From SHVO01 sp964576515 (GTDB taxonomy: Bacteria; Pseudomonadota; Alphaproteobacteria; Rhodospirillales; Rhodospirillaceae), in NCBI GenBank assembly GCA_964576515.1, contig CAZNUW010000001.1:558001-622000 (forward strand): DNA of 64,000 nucleotides. The letters are read 5' to 3'. This document shows positions 60,863 through 64,000 of this stretch, piece by piece. The notes under the pieces are model-generated. The model worked only from the letters and a program-made list of their open reading frames with translations, was not told the origin of the DNA and did not search any database. The position numbers were made by a program, and so were the translations under genes. Every line of letters starts with the position of its first letter. Within the stretch, counting starts at the first letter, position 1.

Positions 60863-62023
60863 TTAGGCCGAGGCGCCCTTGTCCTTGTTGGTGCCCAGGC
60901 GGCGATGGTCGACCCGGATGGCGATATTATTGCCCCGGCGGCCCATTTTCCCGACGAACATCGGCTGATCGCCGCAGCGCAAAATCACCGGAGATTCGGG
61001 CGTCGCATTCAGGAGCAGCTTCGAGCCCACTTTCATATTGAGGACACGGGACAACGGCAGAACCTGGGTGTCCAGGACCGCCTCGAGCGGGACTTCCGTG
61101 AACCACATTTCTTCCGCAAGGTGGGTTTCCCAGATCGAATCGCGGCCGAACTTTTCCCCCATGAACATCTGAAGCAGAAGTTCGCGGACGGGTTCGAGGG
61201 TCGCGAAGGGGATGAGGATTTCCAGGCGTCCGCCGCGGTCTTCCATGTCGATGCGCAGGCGCGCGACGATGGCGGCGTTGGACGGTTGCGAAATGGTCGC
61301 GAAGCGCGGGTTGGTCTCAAGACGGTCGAAACGGAAGGTGACCGGGGAGAGCGGATCGAACGCAGCCGAAAGGTCGGCGAGCACGACGTGGATCATGCGC
61401 TCGACCAGCGTGCGCTCGATGGTGGTGTAGGGGCGGCCTTCGACGCGCATCGCCGCGGTGCCGCGGCGTCCGCCGAGAAGCACGTCGACGATCGAATAGA
61501 TCATCGAGGAATCGACGGTCATCAGACCGAAGTTGTCCCACTCCTCCGCCTTGAAGACGGTGAGCATGGCCGGCAGCGGGATTGAATTCAGATAATCGCC
61601 GAAACGCTGCGAGAGAATGTCATCGAGCGAAACTTCGACGTTATCCGACGTGAAGTTACGCAAAGACGTGGTCATCATGCGCACGAGACGGTCGAACACG
61701 ACTTCCAGCATGGGAAGACGTTCGTACGAGACGAGCGCGGAATTGAGGATCGCCTGAATGCCGGCGCGGTCCGAGCCTTCGTCGGAGGCTTCATCGAAGC
61801 CGAGCAGGCTGTCGATTTCGTCCTGGTTCAAGACGCGCGTGGACTCGCCGCGTCCGCCGCCGCCCATGAAGTCGTCGGCGCCCTCGTCGGCGCCGCCCAG
61901 CATCGCTTCCCATTCCGCGGCCATGGCGTCGGCATCGGCGTCGACCGCTTTCGCGGGCGCCGGTGCGTCGGTCTTGGCGTCGGCCAGGGCGGCGGCTAAC
62001 TCGTCGGCTTCACTCGGGCTCAT
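60863..62023 (-). CDS. fliM: Flagellar motor switch protein FliM
   Basis: The 386-residue protein has an acidic N-terminus, then VLNQDEIDSLLGFDE (about 65-80, FliM start signature), a middle CheC-like domain containing GLMTVDSSMIYSIVDVLLGG and GRPYTTIERTLVERMI, and a C-terminal SpoA domain (LPLSRVLNMKVGSKLLLNA, FVGKMGRRGNNIAIRV). It forms the cytoplasmic ring that binds CheY-P. The gene follows fliL by 35 bp. Confidence 0.95.
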   Translation of the reverse strand: MSPSEADELAAALADAKTDAPAPAKAVDADADAMAAEWEAMLGGADEGADDFMGGGGRGESTRVLNQDEIDSLLGFDEASDEGSDRAGIQAILNSALVSYERLPMLEVVFDRLVRMMTTSLRNFTSDNVEVSLDDILSQRFGDYLNSIPLPAMLTVFKAEEWDNFGLMTVDSSMIYSIVDVLLGGRRGTAAMRVEGRPYTTIERTLVERMIHVVLADLSAAFDPLSPVTFRFDRLETNPRFATISQPSNAAIVARLRIDMEDRGGRLEILIPFATLEPVRELLLQMFMGEKFGRDSIWETHLAEEMWFTEVPLEAVLDTQVLPLSRVLNMKVGSKLLLNATPESPVILRCGDQPMFVGKMGRRGNNIAIRVDHRRLGTNKDKGASA

Positions 62024-62058
62024 CTACGAACCTTCTTAAGAGCGCGGGTCACAAACGC

Positions 62059-62652
62059 TTATTGGACGATCATGTCCTTGAACAGCACGTCCTTCACCTG
62101 CGACGGGCGCACGGCGGCGTTCACGCGGTTCAACAGTTCTTCACGCAGGCGATACATGCCGGCCGCGCCCTGAAGATCTTCGAGGCGCAGTTCACGCAGG
62201 TAGACTTGGAAGTTGTCAACGATACGCGGCAGCACGTTATCAATGCGCGCGATGTCGGCTTCGCTGTTCAGTTCGAGGCTGACCTTGATCTTGAGGAAGT
62301 TACGCGTACGCCCGGCGGTGTTGATGTTCACCAGCATCTCGGGCATCTCGTAGAACACGGTGCCAACGCCTGTGCCGGGCGCGGCGGCCGGAGCGGCGCC
62401 CTCGGCCGGCGGCGGCGTCGCCGCGGCCGGAGCCGCGCCTTCCGCAGGCGCCTCGGCGGTTTCTTCCGCCGGCGCTTCGCCGGAGATCATCGCAAGCAGA
62501 GGATCGGCAAGACCTGTGAAGTAAGCGGCTGCTGCGCCGCCGAGCACGAGCACGATCGGCAGCACGACCATGAGCAACAGCTTCTTCTTGCCGCCGCCAC
62601 CGCCGCCTTCAAAATCCGGCTCGTCGCCTTCAAAGTCCTGTTCTTCCGCCAT
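62059..62652 (-). CDS. fliL: Flagellar basal body-associated protein FliL
   Basis: I start at ATG 62652 (MAEEQDFEGDEPDFEG), although the frame is open to 62931. The 197-residue protein has a Gly/Lys-rich patch, one membrane helix (KLLLMVVLPIVLVLGGAAAAYF), an Ala/Pro/Glu linker and a periplasmic FliL domain: EMLVNINTAGRTRNFLKIKVSLEL and a terminal LFKDMIVQ. It supports the stator at the basal body. It heads the run fliL-fliM-DUF6468-motE. Confidence 0.93.
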   Translation of the reverse strand: MAEEQDFEGDEPDFEGGGGGGKKKLLLMVVLPIVLVLGGAAAAYFTGLADPLLAMISGEAPAEETAEAPAEGAAPAAATPPPAEGAAPAAAPGTGVGTVFYEMPEMLVNINTAGRTRNFLKIKVSLELNSEADIARIDNVLPRIVDNFQVYLRELRLEDLQGAAGMYRLREELLNRVNAAVRPSQVKDVLFKDMIVQ

Positions 62653-63004
62653 TGCTTTGGTCCTCAAGGACGCCCATCCGGATGGACGCCGGTTTCCGCG
62701 CGTCTTGCCCAAAAGACGTACGGCCAATTCTAACGCGAGCCTGAAACCTACCGGTCCGGGGTTAACAATATATTGAATCCATAAGCGGCGGGATCGCGGG
62801 AAAGCGCGCGAAATACAATGTCGCGCTGCGCGTACATAAAGGCCCGCCGAAAGACAGATCTGCCGCCCGCGCGCCGCGGGTGCAGCCAAACGCGCCCTGA
62901 ACGGGCAGTTTTTGCCGGAAGGGGGCGGCAAAAGAGCGCTTTCCGCCCGGCCTGATGTGGCGCGGAGCGCTCACAACCCCTTGAAATTCAGTGAGAAACG
63001 CGTC

Positions 63005-63020
63005 TGGCACGGCTCGTGCA
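63005..63020 (+). promoter_or_regulatory. Sigma54 promoter of flgF
   Basis: TGGCACGGCTCGTGCA matches the -24/-12 consensus TGGCACG-N4-TTGC(A/T) with the required GG-to-GC spacing, differing only in the first T of the -12 box. It lies 44 bp upstream of the flgF ATG. The rest of 62653-63063 holds no gene. Confidence 0.78.
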
Positions 63021-63063
63021 TAGATGGGGCCAAACACTCAGCGCAAAAGCGCGGGAAAAGGCC

Positions 63064-63819
63064 ATGGATAATACGACATATATCGCGCTGTCGCGACAGA
63101 CAGCGTTATGGAACCAACTCGAAGTGGTCGCGAACAACCTCGCGAACACGAACACGACCGGTTTTAAGGGCACGGACGTCCTTTTCACGCAGTACATCGA
63201 ACGCGTGAAGCAGAACGATCGCACCTTTCCCGACAAGGTCGCGTTCACCCACGACTTCGGCCTGGTCCGGAACCTGTCGCAAGGCGCGTTCAATTATACG
63301 GGCAACCTGTACGATCTCGCGCTGCAGGGCGAAGGCTATTTCGCGACGCAAGGCCCCGGCGAGCCGGTGCGCTACACCCGCGCGGGCAACTTCACGCTGA
63401 ACGCCGACGGTCAACTGGTCACCCAGGAAGGCCGCCAGGTCCTCGACGTCAACAACAATCCGATCATCGTGCCGCCCGAAGCGGGCGACGTCATGATCCA
63501 GGGCGACGGATCGATCATCAACCAACAGACCGCCGAAGCCATCGGCCAGATCAAGGTCGTGCGCTTCGACGACGAGCGTCAATTGAAGCAGGTCGACGGC
63601 ACCTCGTTCACCGCCGTGCCCGGCCAGAACGAAATCGTGATCCCCAATCCGAAGATGGCGCAGGGCGTGCTTGAAGATTCCAACGTGAACGGCATCAGCG
63701 AAATGACCCGTCTGATCGCCCTGAACCGCTCCTACGCCGACGTCACCCGGATGGTGGAGCAAGAACACGAACGTAAACGCAAGGCGTCCGATCTGTTCGC
63801 GCGCCAAGTCACCGCTTAA
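63064..63819 (+). CDS. flgF: Flagellar basal-body rod protein FlgF
   Basis: I start at ATG 63064 (MDNTTYIALSRQTALWNQLE), which aligns with the family; an upstream in-frame ATG has no similarity. The 251-residue protein has the rod-protein N-terminus VVANNLANTNTTGFKGTDV, the central DLALQGEGYFATQGPG and the C-terminal SNVNGISEMTRLIALNRSYADV. It forms part of the proximal rod. flgG follows 34 bp later. Confidence 0.95.
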   Translation: MDNTTYIALSRQTALWNQLEVVANNLANTNTTGFKGTDVLFTQYIERVKQNDRTFPDKVAFTHDFGLVRNLSQGAFNYTGNLYDLALQGEGYFATQGPGEPVRYTRAGNFTLNADGQLVTQEGRQVLDVNNNPIIVPPEAGDVMIQGDGSIINQQTAEAIGQIKVVRFDDERQLKQVDGTSFTAVPGQNEIVIPNPKMAQGVLEDSNVNGISEMTRLIALNRSYADVTRMVEQEHERKRKASDLFARQVTA

Positions 63820-63853
63820 CGGTTAGCGACGAGTACGGAAAAGGAAAACGGCC

Positions 63854-64000
<147 letters not shown>

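Overview
The window looks like chromosomal DNA of a GC-rich alphaproteobacterium with many TonB-dependent receptors. The pointers are a SAM-II riboswitch ahead of metX, a Ti-type TraA/TraD/TraG mobilization set, CtrA/FlbD-clade style flagellar genes (flgF, flgG, fliL, fliM, MotE-family and DUF6468-like proteins), a bacterial Coq7 and a FecI/FecR/receptor unit. I cannot fix the genus from sequence alone.

Left chromosomal part (1-12.7 kb): metX-metB under a SAM-II riboswitch (minus strand); a sulfate-binding protein with a long structured leader, followed by a TonB-dependent receptor (plus strand); and a compact eight-function histidine operon in the order hisG-hisD-hisCB-hisH-hisA-hisF-hisIE. 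The his operon has enterobacterial-like HisG, HisH and HisIE, a HisC-HisB fusion, and a TrpR/YerC-type regulator gene with a palindromic operator in front.

Accessory part (12.76-36.7 kb). A truncated EEP-family nuclease gene marks the border. A mobilizable module follows (MOBQ relaxase traA, an oriT with the canonical nic sequence, traD, a VirD4/TraG coupling protein, but no type IV secretion genes). Next come two tandem large serine recombinases, small regulators, DUF736, and a chimeric ArdC-N/ParB-C gene. A tightly coupled five-gene operon at 27.3-32.1 kb (nuclease-like protein, DUF262-HNH-HEPN-like protein, Nmad3-like protein, Cys-motif protein, acidic protein), with a PIN-like protein converging on it, is the best candidate for an undescribed defence system. 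At 33.1-33.4 kb lies a tRNA-Leu(CAA) gene interrupted in the anticodon loop by a 233-nt group I intron. Next to it is a 3.3-kb integrative element (GIY-YIG protein, HigBA-like toxin-antitoxin, tyrosine integrase) flanked by 37-bp direct repeats of the tRNA 5' half. The far repeat keeps an uninterrupted anticodon loop.

Right chromosomal part (36.9-64 kb): dsbB-coq7, a periplasmic amidase, an FAD/NAD-binding protein with an MFS transporter, a YbaK-type deacylase, a divergent iron locus (PepSY membrane protein / TonB), a response regulator, a surface-polysaccharide-like trio, a FecI(frameshifted)-FecR-TonB receptor unit, and a flagellar cluster: fliL-fliM-DUF6468-MotE-two MotB-like proteins-large AMIN/TPR protein on the minus strand, and sigma54-preceded flgF-flgG on the plus strand.
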